A DNA stretch of 64,000 bases from Deltaproteobacteria bacterium RIFCSPHIGHO2_01_FULL_43_49 (lineage in GTDB: Bacteria; UBA10199; SPLOWO2-01-44-7). Below, piece after piece: positions 54,528 to 61,677 of this stretch. The stretch is from the NCBI GenBank assembly GCA_001798075.1, contig MGRG01000003.1:1-64000 (forward strand), written 5' to 3'. The first letter of the stretch is position 1. Each line of letters starts with the position of its first letter. The notes beneath the pieces are model-generated. The model did no database searches. It had not been told where the DNA came from and was given only the letters and a program-made list of their open reading frames with translations. The position numbers and the translations under genes were made by a program.

Positions 54528-55991
54528 TTAAACTACAATATTTTTATTGTCTTTTTCAGTGGTCTCTTCACTCGGCTTTTCTTCATCCGGTTTTGCTTCA
54601 GCCAATTTTTCTGCATTCAGTTTTGCTTCAGCCAGCTTTTCTTCCATCAGTTTTTCTTTGGCTTTCGCTAACTCAGCCATGAGTTTGTCTGTTGAGACAC
54701 CACTCTCAATCGCTTTTTTAGCGATCTCTTTGATCTCTTTTAGCTTCTCTTGACCGACACCCGGCACCTCTTTGAATGTCTCCCAATCAACTTTAGCAAT
54801 ATCTTCAATATTGCGAAAACCATGCGCGTACAGAATGATAGAGTTACTATCATCGATACCAAGCACTTTGACCAACACAGACTTGAAACGACTCGACATT
54901 TCTTCAACGCGGCTTTCACTGAAGACATCGATATTCCAGCCGGTCAGTTGCGCTGCCAGACGGACATTTTGCCCCTTGCGGCCGATGGCCAAGGAGAGTT
55001 GATCATCGGGAACAACAACCTCCATGGAACGTTCTCGCTCTTTGATAATGACTTTGACAACTTCCGCGGGGGCGATTGCGTTGCAAACAAAACGGGCCGC
55101 TTCTTCATCCCAAGAAACAATGTCAATTTTTTCGCCACGAAGTTCCTGTACAACTCCTTGAACCCTGGAACCTTTGACGCCGACACAAGCTCCCACCGGA
55201 TCGACATCTTTGTCGCCCGAACCAACAGCGATTTTTGCGCGCACTCCTGGTTCTCTGGCAACACTTTTGATTTCAACAATCCCTTCTGCAATTTCTGGAA
55301 CTTCCATTTCAAAAAGTTTGCGAACCAAATTGGGATGCCTTCTCGACAAAACAATCATAGAACCTCTTGCGAATGGATTGATCTCTAGAAAGTAAGACTG
55401 GACTCGATCGCCCATTTTGTAATGCTCGGTTGGGACCTGTTCATTTCTGGGAATGACTCCTTCGGAGCGGCCAAGATCGATAATCAAATCGCCTTTTTCA
55501 TAACGGCGAACAATTCCGGTGGCCAACTCACCGACGCGGTCTTTGTATTCATTGTAAATCAGATCGCGTTCCGCATCTCTTACCTTTGTAATGATCACTT
55601 GCTTGGCAGCTTGCGCGGCGATGCGACCGAATTCCGAGGAATCCATCTTCACACCTAGGCTGTCTCCCACTTGGGCTTCCGGATCAAGCTCGCGACCTTC
55701 TTTCAAAGTCATTTGGGTATTTTTATCTTCTATTGTCTCGACAACCGCTTTGAATTGAAAGAGTTCAATTTCACCGCTTTCCTGATTGTAATGGGCTTCC
55801 AACTCTCCCAAATGACCCCATTTTTTTCTGGCGGCACTCAAAAAAGCCGATTCGATAGCCTCAATTAATCTTTCTTTAGGTATATTTTTATCTTTTGAGA
55901 TTTGATCCAAAACACGATCTAGCTCCAGGAACATTTTGTTTTTTGTTTTCTCGACACCTTTTTTTTTGGTTTTTATAGCTGCCTTTGCCAT
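54528..55991 (-). CDS. nusA: Transcription termination/antitermination factor NusA
   Basis: 487 residues. N-terminal RNA-polymerase-binding domain after a Lys-rich extension of about 19 residues, S1 domain near 155-220 (GIVRRYEKGDLIIDLGRSEG), KH domains with DPVGACVGVKGSRVQGVVQE and LAIGRKGQNVRLAAQLTGWN. A helix-hairpin-helix near 410-440 (VPGVGQEKLKEI) and a C-terminal EKLAEAK-type repeat follow. GGGAGA six bases upstream supports the ATG at 55991. Confidence 0.96.
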   Translation of the reverse strand: MAKAAIKTKKKGVEKTKNKMFLELDRVLDQISKDKNIPKERLIEAIESAFLSAARKKWGHLGELEAHYNQESGEIELFQFKAVVETIEDKNTQMTLKEGRELDPEAQVGDSLGVKMDSSEFGRIAAQAAKQVIITKVRDAERDLIYNEYKDRVGELATGIVRRYEKGDLIIDLGRSEGVIPRNEQVPTEHYKMGDRVQSYFLEINPFARGSMIVLSRRHPNLVRKLFEMEVPEIAEGIVEIKSVAREPGVRAKIAVGSGDKDVDPVGACVGVKGSRVQGVVQELRGEKIDIVSWDEEAARFVCNAIAPAEVVKVIIKERERSMEVVVPDDQLSLAIGRKGQNVRLAAQLTGWNIDVFSESRVEEMSSRFKSVLVKVLGIDDSNSIILYAHGFRNIEDIAKVDWETFKEVPGVGQEKLKEIKEIAKKAIESGVSTDKLMAELAKAKEKLMEEKLAEAKLNAEKLAEAKPDEEKPSEETTEKDNKNIVV

Positions 55992-55994
55992 AAT

Positions 55995-56519
55995 TTATCT
56001 CCCTGCCCGCCAAGGTTTTATCGGTGGGCTTACTTGTCCCGGCTTGGCGGGCTTATTAAATTCGTATTTTATTTTGGCTTTTTTTATTTCCTCCAAGGGA
56101 ATTTGCCAGTCTTTATCTCCTTCTCTGATCACTACTTGTGTCGTTTGCAAACCTTGCAAAATACCGTTGAAGTGATGCCTCCCATCAATGGGCTGCTTGG
56201 TTTTAATTTCAACCTTACTCCCAGCGAACCGTTCAAAATCTTTGGGTCTTCTTAAAGGCCGATTGAGACCTGGCGAAGAAACCTCCAAAGAATAGTGCTG
56301 GTGTATCAAATTGGAGACATCGAGCTCCCCTTCAAGAGCCCTTGAAGCCGTTTCGCAATCATCAATGGTAACCGGCGTTCCTTCTCTATCAATATAGAGT
56401 CTTAGAATCCAACGCCCTTGATCGAGAATAAACTCACGCTCAATCAGCTCCAAACCCAAATTTTCAAGAATGGGGGGCACTAACTTCTCAATTTCATTTA
56501 AAAGAGCCTCTGTATTCAT
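55995..56519 (-). CDS. rimP: Ribosome maturation factor RimP
   Basis: About 174 residues; assists 30S assembly. LGLELIEREFILDQGRWILR, then IDREGTPVTIDDCETASRAL and YSLEVSSPGLNRPLR. ATG at 56519 gives the normal family start; the frame runs on to 56582 through a hairpin and is not used. First gene of rimP-nusA-infB-nrnA-truB. Its ATG sits eight bases after a terminator-like hairpin. Confidence 0.94.
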   Translation of the reverse strand: MNTEALLNEIEKLVPPILENLGLELIEREFILDQGRWILRLYIDREGTPVTIDDCETASRALEGELDVSNLIHQHYSLEVSSPGLNRPLRRPKDFERFAGSKVEIKTKQPIDGRHHFNGILQGLQTTQVVIREGDKDWQIPLEEIKKAKIKYEFNKPAKPGQVSPPIKPWRAGR

Positions 56520-56527
56520 ACAAAAAA

Positions 56528-56569
56528 AAAGTGGGCTTAATGCCCACTTTCTATTACCTGAAAGCTGGG
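56528..56569 (-). terminator. Terminator-like hairpin with alternative antiterminator before rimP
   Basis: On the minus strand AAAGTGGGC, a 5-base loop and GCCCACTTT followed by a run of T form an intrinsic terminator (56528-56550) ending just before the rimP ATG. Immediately upstream CCCAGCTTTC (56560-56569) can instead pair with GAAAGTGGG (56543-56551), the left arm of the terminator. The two folds exclude each other, the classic attenuator layout. Confidence 0.6.
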
Positions 56570-56629
56570 GTGGGACTAACATAAGGATTGGACAATGGCA
56601 AGGGGTTTGATAAAAGCCTTATAAGGAGC

Positions 56630-56722
56630 GAAAAATAGTGGGTCCTGCCCCTCCGTGTTGCTATGGGGACCCCTAACAAAACCCCATAGCCAACACTGCG
56701 GGTCACCCACTATTTTTTCGAT
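56630..56722 (+). repeat. Palindromic intergenic element, copy B
   Basis: Outer arms CGAAAAATAGTGGG and CCCACTATTTTTTCG. The inner stem is GTGTTGCTATGGGG with CCCCATAGCCAACAC, loop ACCCCTAACAAAA. It lies in the divergent region between rimP and the thioesterase gene. It aligns with the 46545-46650 element. Confidence 0.7.
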
Positions 56723-56731
56723 AACCTTATT

Positions 56732-57136
56732 ATGGTTTTTAAGCGTTCTATTTATATCCCTTTTCGGCTCGCAGACCCTTTTGGAATCCTTTTTTATTCC
56801 AAGGTATTGGATTTATCGCACGATATCTATGAAGCCTGGGTTAAAAAATTGGGAATCCAATGGAAAGATTGGTTTGATAACCCCAAATGGGCCTTGCCAA
56901 TCCGTGCTGTGACAACCCATTATTTAAAACCGATTTATCCGGGTAAATCCTATGATGTATGGGTGAAACCCAAAAGGATTCAGAATTCTTCTTTTGTTTT
57001 GAATTTTCAGTTTCGAAAAAATGGAACCCCACATTGCGAAATCGAAACAGTCCACGCCTTTATCGACAAAAAGACCAAGAAAAAAATCCCGATCCCCAAA
57101 GAAATTGCAAAAAAACTTTTGAGCAGCGGATTATAA
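56732..57136 (+). CDS. Acyl-CoA thioesterase, 4HBT/YbgC type
   Basis: 134 residues, hotdog fold. FRLADPFGILFYSKVLDLSH carries the Asp and the GILFYS turn of the 4-hydroxybenzoyl-CoA/YbgC thioesterase family. HYLKPIYPGKSYDVWVKP and a final beta hairpin follow. The last residues are Lys-rich. Substrate not predictable. Confidence 0.85.
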   Translation: MVFKRSIYIPFRLADPFGILFYSKVLDLSHDIYEAWVKKLGIQWKDWFDNPKWALPIRAVTTHYLKPIYPGKSYDVWVKPKRIQNSSFVLNFQFRKNGTPHCEIETVHAFIDKKTKKKIPIPKEIAKKLLSSGL

Positions 57137-57157
57137 CAGTAGGTGTCGGACACCTAG
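57135..57157. repeat. AGGTGTCGGACACCT palindrome, copy 1
   Basis: AACAGTAGGTGTCGGACACC with TAG at the end of the thioesterase gene. The same 22 bases occur at 59340-59362. Confidence 0.7.
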
Positions 57158-57186
57158 CAAATAAGGAGGTTATGGCTCCATGGGGT

Positions 57187-57209
57187 TTCTGCAGCAAACT
57201 GCTGCAGAA
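57187..57209. terminator. Hairpin between convergent genes
   Basis: TTCTGCAGCA, AAC, TGCTGCAGAA is a perfect 10-bp inverted repeat between the thioesterase gene (+) and the DUF1016 gene (-). No T-run follows, so the terminator role is uncertain. Confidence 0.4.
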
Positions 57210-57219
57210 TTGAATGCGG

Positions 57220-58263
57220 TCAGTTTTGTTTTCCTGGTTTTTGCGTCAATCGTTGTCTTGCCAGTTTGATGGCTTGGTGTAGTTTTCTTTCTAATGTTTC
57301 CCTCGGTAACAATTCAGTCATATATTCTGCCACGCGAATGCCGCTTTTGCTCAATTCCAAAAGTTCTATTTGTTCCTCAGATTTTCCCGCACATAAAATA
57401 AGTCCAATAGGAGATTTTTCATTCGGGTTCTTTTCAAATTTTTCAAGCCAGCGAAGGTACAACTCCATTTGTCCCTTATAGGCAGGCTTAAAGCTGCCAA
57501 GCTTGAGTTCAATAGCAACAAGTCGGTTCAAGCCACGGTGATAAAACAAAAGGTCTAAGTAATAATCTTCGCCATCGACTGTTATCCGCTTCTGTCTTTC
57601 CAAAAAGGCGAATCCGGTTCCCAATTCTAACATAAACGCTTCCATTTCTCTTAGAATAGCAGATTCAAGATCTTTTTCCTGATAGGCTCCTTTAAGCCCA
57701 AGAAAATCCAGAAAATAGGGATCTTTGAATGCTAAATCCGGTGTGAGCTGGTTGGACTTTTTCAGTTTTGAGATTTCGTGTTTAATAACCTTTTCGGGGT
57801 TTTTGGATAGAGCAGTGCGTTCATAGAGCATACCGCCGATTTTAGTTCGGAGCGTTCTTACATCCCAATTTTCAATTCGGCACATTTCAGTGTAGAAATC
57901 CCTTTTGAGTTGGTCACGAATCGGTAAAATTTCAACAAAATGACTCCATGTCAATTGTTTCGACAGCGTCGAAACAATCTTGGCGTCTGGGAAATACTCA
58001 TGTAGCGCCATCATTCTGGAGAGATTTGGCTTGGAATAACCGCGACCATATTCTCTCAGCAATTCTTTCGACAATGTCGAAACAATCCGTTCCCCATATT
58101 CCGCTCGCTTACCACGAAGAATTTCCTGACGAATTCGCTTTCCGATTTGCCAATAAAGGGCGACAAGACCCGTGTTAACGGAACGAGCAATATACTCACG
58201 TGCCTGCTCAATATAAGATTTAATGTCACCAAAGAGGGTTTTGACCGTTATTGCCTTTGTCAT
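57220..58263 (-). CDS. YhcG/DUF1016 PD-(D/E)XK nuclease
   Basis: About 347 residues. N-terminal DUF1016_N helical domain: YIARSVNTGLVALYWQIGKR, then YGERIVSTLSKELLREYGRG and FSKPNLSRM-like YSKPNLSRMMALHEYFP. The C-terminal nuclease domain has YYLDLLFYHRGLNRLVAIEL then K, with Asp and Glu-x-Lys as the active site, and IGLILCAGKSEEQIE. The family is common beside restriction and defence genes. ATG at 58263 is chosen; the frame can start at a TTG at 58293. Confidence 0.9.
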   Translation of the reverse strand: MTKAITVKTLFGDIKSYIEQAREYIARSVNTGLVALYWQIGKRIRQEILRGKRAEYGERIVSTLSKELLREYGRGYSKPNLSRMMALHEYFPDAKIVSTLSKQLTWSHFVEILPIRDQLKRDFYTEMCRIENWDVRTLRTKIGGMLYERTALSKNPEKVIKHEISKLKKSNQLTPDLAFKDPYFLDFLGLKGAYQEKDLESAILREMEAFMLELGTGFAFLERQKRITVDGEDYYLDLLFYHRGLNRLVAIELKLGSFKPAYKGQMELYLRWLEKFEKNPNEKSPIGLILCAGKSEEQIELLELSKSGIRVAEYMTELLPRETLERKLHQAIKLARQRLTQKPGKQN

Positions 58264-58374
58264 CACGCTTTGTATAAGCAAGAGTTGTGCCAATTTTTTG
58301 GCTTTTATTTTGGATTAGAGCCCTTGACCTGACGAAAATCAGACAGTTCGATGACGGATATTGAGCAGGGTAAG

Positions 58375-58424
58375 ACCGATTTTGGGTGGGGGATTATGAT
58401 CGCAAAAAGACCCGGTTCTGTTTG
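58375..58424 (+). repeat. Direct repeat left of the NYN cassette
   Basis: ACCGATTTTGGGTGGGGGAT and GATCGCAAAAAG, followed by a GGTTCTGTTTG end. A diverged copy lies at 59287-59335, same orientation. Confidence 0.65.
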
Positions 58425-58460
58425 CTCTAACCGCACTTGTTTACATTTTGTGTGGTTTGT

Positions 58461-59093
58461 TCACCAAATATCAGGTTTGTGGAAAGTACCATGCTCATCC
58501 GTCAACGTGTGTGGAAACTGACACTTTGACAGAATACCCTCCCGAACCGTTTTGAAAAAATTTGCATGTTTCATCAGTTCTTGGCTTGGATAGCGCCCAT
58601 GAGGATTGAGAACCCCAACTACTTTTTTAAGACGATTCGCCACAATTTTGATTGGTGCGGCTAAGTCGGAATCGTTCGAAATTATAACAGCAATGTCGTA
58701 ATTGTTTTCATAGGCATCGCTTAATAAATGGGTTGCCAAATTTACATCGGAACCTTTTTCTTCCGTTTTTATCACTCTAACGTATTGAGGTTTCTTTCCA
58801 GGAGAGTCGGCCAAGGGCATGCTCACTGGGTGCGAAAGATAATGGCCCAAAACAATTTCGATATTTGGCAACGTCTTCAAAGCGCGCAGATAAATCTGCT
58901 GCCTCACTGGTTTGGAACGATTAGAAGGTCTGGGTTTCACAAGGGCTGTGAAATATTTGATCTGATGGATTGTGTTTTTGGGAAGCATGAATTGGCAAAG
59001 TTTTGCCAAATCAAGCCATCGATAGGGCGTTTTTCTCAAAGCCCCATAATACAAATTAAAGGCATCGATGTAGACGTTAGTTTTCAGTCCCAT
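58461..59093 (-). CDS. NYN-domain (LabA/DUF88-like) RNase
   Basis: About 210 residues. PIN-like NYN fold: KTNVYIDAFNLYYGALRKTP with the first acidic residue at Asp10, KTEEKGSDVNLATHLLSDAY and AVIISNDSDLAAPI supplying further metal-binding acids. The residues expected for a ribonuclease are all present. ATG at 59093 is chosen over a TTG at 59102. No normal ribosome binding site is visible: the ATG follows a U-rich tract directly after two hairpins. The gene and leader are bracketed by direct repeats. Confidence 0.85.
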   Translation of the reverse strand: MGLKTNVYIDAFNLYYGALRKTPYRWLDLAKLCQFMLPKNTIHQIKYFTALVKPRPSNRSKPVRQQIYLRALKTLPNIEIVLGHYLSHPVSMPLADSPGKKPQYVRVIKTEEKGSDVNLATHLLSDAYENNYDIAVIISNDSDLAAPIKIVANRLKKVVGVLNPHGRYPSQELMKHANFFKTVREGILSKCQFPHTLTDEHGTFHKPDIW

Positions 59094-59150
59094 AAAAAGC
59101 AAAAGCCCCCTTTCGGAGGCCTCGCACCCTGTGCCGAAGCAACAGGGGTA
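59094..59150 (-). promoter_or_regulatory. Two-hairpin leader of the NYN gene
   Basis: On the minus strand: CCCTGTTGC-TTCG-GCACAGGG (59127-59147, UUCG tetraloop), the spacer TGCGAG, then GCCTCC-GAAA-GGGGGC (59105-59120, GNRA loop) and TTTTGCTTTTT running into the ATG. The second hairpin plus T-run looks like an intrinsic terminator placed at the start codon. In the rest of 59151-59412 I see only the repeats listed separately. Confidence 0.65.
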
Positions 59151-59286
59151 GTATTAACTAAAGCATGCCTCAAGGTTGATTAACTGTCAAGCTACACCCA
59201 ACTTTACTAAGCAAAAATGGTGCCAACTGGGGGTGGGTTTAAAGGCCAAGAGAGAAAAGGGACCGACGAATTTGAAACACTAGATG

Positions 59287-59362
59287 ACCAATTTTGGGCG
59301 GGGGATTGGATCGCAAAAAGTTTGGGTTTTGTTTGGTGCAACAGTAGGTGTCGGACACCTAG
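59287..59362 (+). repeat. Right direct repeat of the NYN cassette and palindrome copy 2
   Basis: ACCAATTTTGGGCGGGGGAT and GATCGCAAAAAG (59287-59335) match 58375-58424. Directly after is CAACAGTAGGTGTCGGACAC (59338-59362), the second copy of the palindrome at 57135. Confidence 0.65.
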
Positions 59363-59412
59363 AATTTAATGATGTAATTGCTTCCCCAGTCAAAACGAGC
59401 TAAGTTTCTTCC

Positions 59413-60171
59413 ATGTCTTCGGGAAAACGCTCCAGAAATGTTTTTGATCCTCAATCCAAAGAACCATTCAAGCTCAGCCGGAGCAAACTTGAAAACTTTC
59501 TCAAATGCCCCCGCTGTTTTTATCTGGATCGAAGACTTGGTATCCCGCAGCTTCGCCAGCTTCCATTCACACTCAACATAGCTGTGGACCATCTGCTCAA
59601 AAAAGAATTCGATGTTTATCGTGCCAAAGGAGAGCCGCATCCTTTGATGAAAGCAAACGGTGTGAACGCTGTGCCATTCCAGCATCCAGACCTGGACATC
59701 TGGCGGGAGAATTTTAAGGGAATACAATACCACCACAAGCCGACAAATTTAATTATCACCGGTGCGGTGGATGATGTCTGGCAAACTCCGATGGGCAAGC
59801 TAATCATTGTCGATTACAAAGCCACCTCCACAGACAAAGAAATCAATTTGGATGACGAATGGAAAATAGCCTTTAAACGTCAAATGGAAATTTATCAATG
59901 GCTTTTTCGGCAAAGCGGTTTCAAAGTTCTGAACACCGGTTACTTTGTTTATGTCAATGCTAGCAAGAGTCGCCCAACCTTCGACGGCCATCTCCACTTT
60001 GATGTCCATCTATTGCCCCACAAAGGGGATGACTCCTGGGTAGAGCCTGCTATCTTGGAGGCCAAAAAGTGCTTGATGAATAACACTCTCCCAGAACCGC
60101 ACACTGAATGTGAACCTTGCGCCTATCGAAGAGAGAGCCAAAAATATGAAGTGGGCGGGCATGGATCATAA
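59413..60171 (+). CDS. PD-(D/E)XK nuclease with Cas4/AddB-like cysteine set
   Basis: 252 residues. RecB-like nuclease fold: LSRSKLENFLKCPRCFYLDR at the start, GAVDDVW (Asp120/Asp121), IIVDYKATS (Asp134, Lys136), FKRQMEIYQWLF (QhxxY-type helix) and a C-terminal CEPCAYRRES. Cys32, Cys35, Cys233 and Cys236 could hold a Cas4/AddB-type iron-sulfur cluster. No cas genes or CRISPR array are in the window, so it is a stand-alone nuclease. A diverged copy of its last ~65 codons lies at 61473-61669. Confidence 0.85.
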   Translation: MSSGKRSRNVFDPQSKEPFKLSRSKLENFLKCPRCFYLDRRLGIPQLRQLPFTLNIAVDHLLKKEFDVYRAKGEPHPLMKANGVNAVPFQHPDLDIWRENFKGIQYHHKPTNLIITGAVDDVWQTPMGKLIIVDYKATSTDKEINLDDEWKIAFKRQMEIYQWLFRQSGFKVLNTGYFVYVNASKSRPTFDGHLHFDVHLLPHKGDDSWVEPAILEAKKCLMNNTLPEPHTECEPCAYRRESQKYEVGGHGS

Positions 60172-60222
60172 GCCCAGTTATCGAGTATTCCTCGACAACT
60201 AATTCCCCCCCCTCTTTCAAAA

Positions 60223-60840
60223 TTATTTTCCCTTGCTGTTGATCCAATTGATGAGTCGGTACTGCACCGCCTCCTCAGATACATCAAAAACTTTTGCAAT
60301 CTCCCGCGCTAGAAATGGGGCCAAAACGGTATCAGAAGGCAATTGTTTTGATTCGAACGAAGGATGTTTTTTGAGTTCCACCTTGGCTTTGTCAAATTCA
60401 TTTCCCAAAAGGTCTGTCGGCATCAGCAAAAATCCGGCAAACATATTTGCCTGCGTCTCCATATCAGCGTGTCCGGAACCTTTTCCAAGTACAATTTCCT
60501 TCCATTTTTCAATATTATCAATCTTCAAAGAAGAAATGTATTGCTTATGCAATACTAAATGCCCCGCTTCATGCGCTAAAGAAAATCGTGCCCTGTTCGG
60601 ACGATTTTCCAGCTGTTCATCGTCGATGGAGAGTTCTGTAAAATCGGAAGAAAAAAAGGCATCGATATTATGCTGTCTGAAAAGATCCCGTATCGGCACA
60701 ATATTGATTCTCAATTTCAAATCTAAAATTTCTTCGATGGGTATCGGCAAAGACCTGTCAGGGTGATATTCTTTAAGGAACCCTTCTGCCGCCGCTTCAA
60801 TGTCTGTTGGAGAAAGAAATTTAGCCACTTTAAAACTCAC
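60223..60840 (-). CDS. ImmA/IrrE metallo-endopeptidase
   Basis: 205 residues. Zinc site HEAGH (His90, Glu91, His94) in RFSLAHEAGHLVLH, preceded by the usual FFSSDFTELSIDD, followed by MFAGFLLMPTDLL and a C-terminal segment with VLAPFLAREIAKVFDVSEEA. Such peptidases cleave the XRE repressor encoded next to them. Here the repressor gene overlaps its start by ATGA. Confidence 0.92.
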   Translation of the reverse strand: MSFKVAKFLSPTDIEAAAEGFLKEYHPDRSLPIPIEEILDLKLRINIVPIRDLFRQHNIDAFFSSDFTELSIDDEQLENRPNRARFSLAHEAGHLVLHKQYISSLKIDNIEKWKEIVLGKGSGHADMETQANMFAGFLLMPTDLLGNEFDKAKVELKKHPSFESKQLPSDTVLAPFLAREIAKVFDVSEEAVQYRLINWINSKGK

Positions 60841-61211
60841 GCGCGTTTAATCAATTCGATAATTTGATCCAGTTTTTCTTCTGTCAACTCTTTGTTGTCC
60901 AAGGTTCTGAACAACACCGGCAATCGCTGAATCAAATCTTCATTTTTAATTTTCATCAGATCAAGATTTCTGCTTGAGACAGCCGCCAAATCAAAAAATT
61001 CAATCCAATCGGCGGAACCACGTTCCAGCTTCAAAGCGTTGGCATATTCTTCAAGTTTTTCTTCCGATTGAGGGGCCGCAAAAACATCTCGTTCCAATTT
61101 TGAAATATTACCGGCATCAAAACCGTTTTGCTGGCAAAATTGGCGGAGGGTGACTCCCAAACCAATCCTCTTCTGCTTGAAAAACTCTCCAAAACTGATT
61201 TTAGGCTTCAT
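60837..61211 (-). CDS. XRE-family repressor paired with ImmA/IrrE
   Basis: 124 residues. N-terminal helix-turn-helix: FGEFFKQKRIGLGVTLRQFC, then GFDAGNISKLERDVFAAP. The C-terminal helix-rich half probably contacts the peptidase. First gene of a two-gene unit; the operator at 61238-61255 suggests autoregulation. Confidence 0.9.
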   Translation of the reverse strand: MKPKISFGEFFKQKRIGLGVTLRQFCQQNGFDAGNISKLERDVFAAPQSEEKLEEYANALKLERGSADWIEFFDLAAVSSRNLDLMKIKNEDLIQRLPVLFRTLDNKELTEEKLDQIIELIKRA

Positions 61212-61232
61212 AATCTCACCTCCTTAGTTGTA

Positions 61233-61262
61233 AGTGTATTACAACGCGTTGTAATTTGTCAA
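61233..61262 (-). promoter_or_regulatory. Promoter with palindromic operator for the XRE/ImmA unit
   Basis: TTGACA (61262-61257), 18-base spacer, TACACT (61238-61233). The spacer is nearly filled by the perfect palindrome ATTACAACGCGTTGTAAT (61238-61255), and a further TTGTAA half-site lies at 61228. A repressor here would block RNA polymerase directly. Confidence 0.7.
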
Positions 61263-61472
61263 CAACGATTTTGATATCTGGAAATGAATGGGTTATAAAT
61301 AATAAGTAAATTCAATTAGATATGTATAATTGGGCCATAAATTTTAGGCTATTTTAGGGTATAAAAGCTCGCTTTCCTATCCCCAACCTGCTCGTGGAAA
61401 GCTCCACATGCGGGAGAAGGTCGGCCCGTTTCACTTTCCCTTTTTCGCGGATGATATTCAAAACGACCTCTT

Positions 61473-61669
61473 CCGGTCGCCCAACCTTCGACGGTCATCT
61501 CCACTTTGACATCCACCTGCTATCTCACAAGGGCAATAGTGCTTGGGTAGAGCCGACCATTATCGTTACCAAGGAGTGTTTGATGAGTGGGACCCTCCCC
61601 GAATCCAACGAAGGGTGTGAGTTTTGCGCGTATCGGAGGGAGAGTCAGAGATATGAAGTGGGCGGGTAA
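61473..61669 (+). pseudogene. Duplicated 3' fragment of the PD-(D/E)XK gene
   Basis: Translates as RPTFDGHLHFDIHLLSHKGN through CEFCAYRRESQRYEVGG, closely matching residues 187-249 of the nuclease at 59413-60171. The N-terminal and catalytic parts are missing. Third-position changes dominate, so the copy is old or came from a relative. Apart from this and the promoter, 61263-61472 shows nothing I recognise. Confidence 0.8.
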
Positions 61670-61677
61670 GGACTTAT

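Noticed and set aside
59413-60171. CRISPR Cas4
   Set aside because: Cysteines and active site fit the wider Cas4/RecB family, but there is no cas1, cas2 or array in the window.
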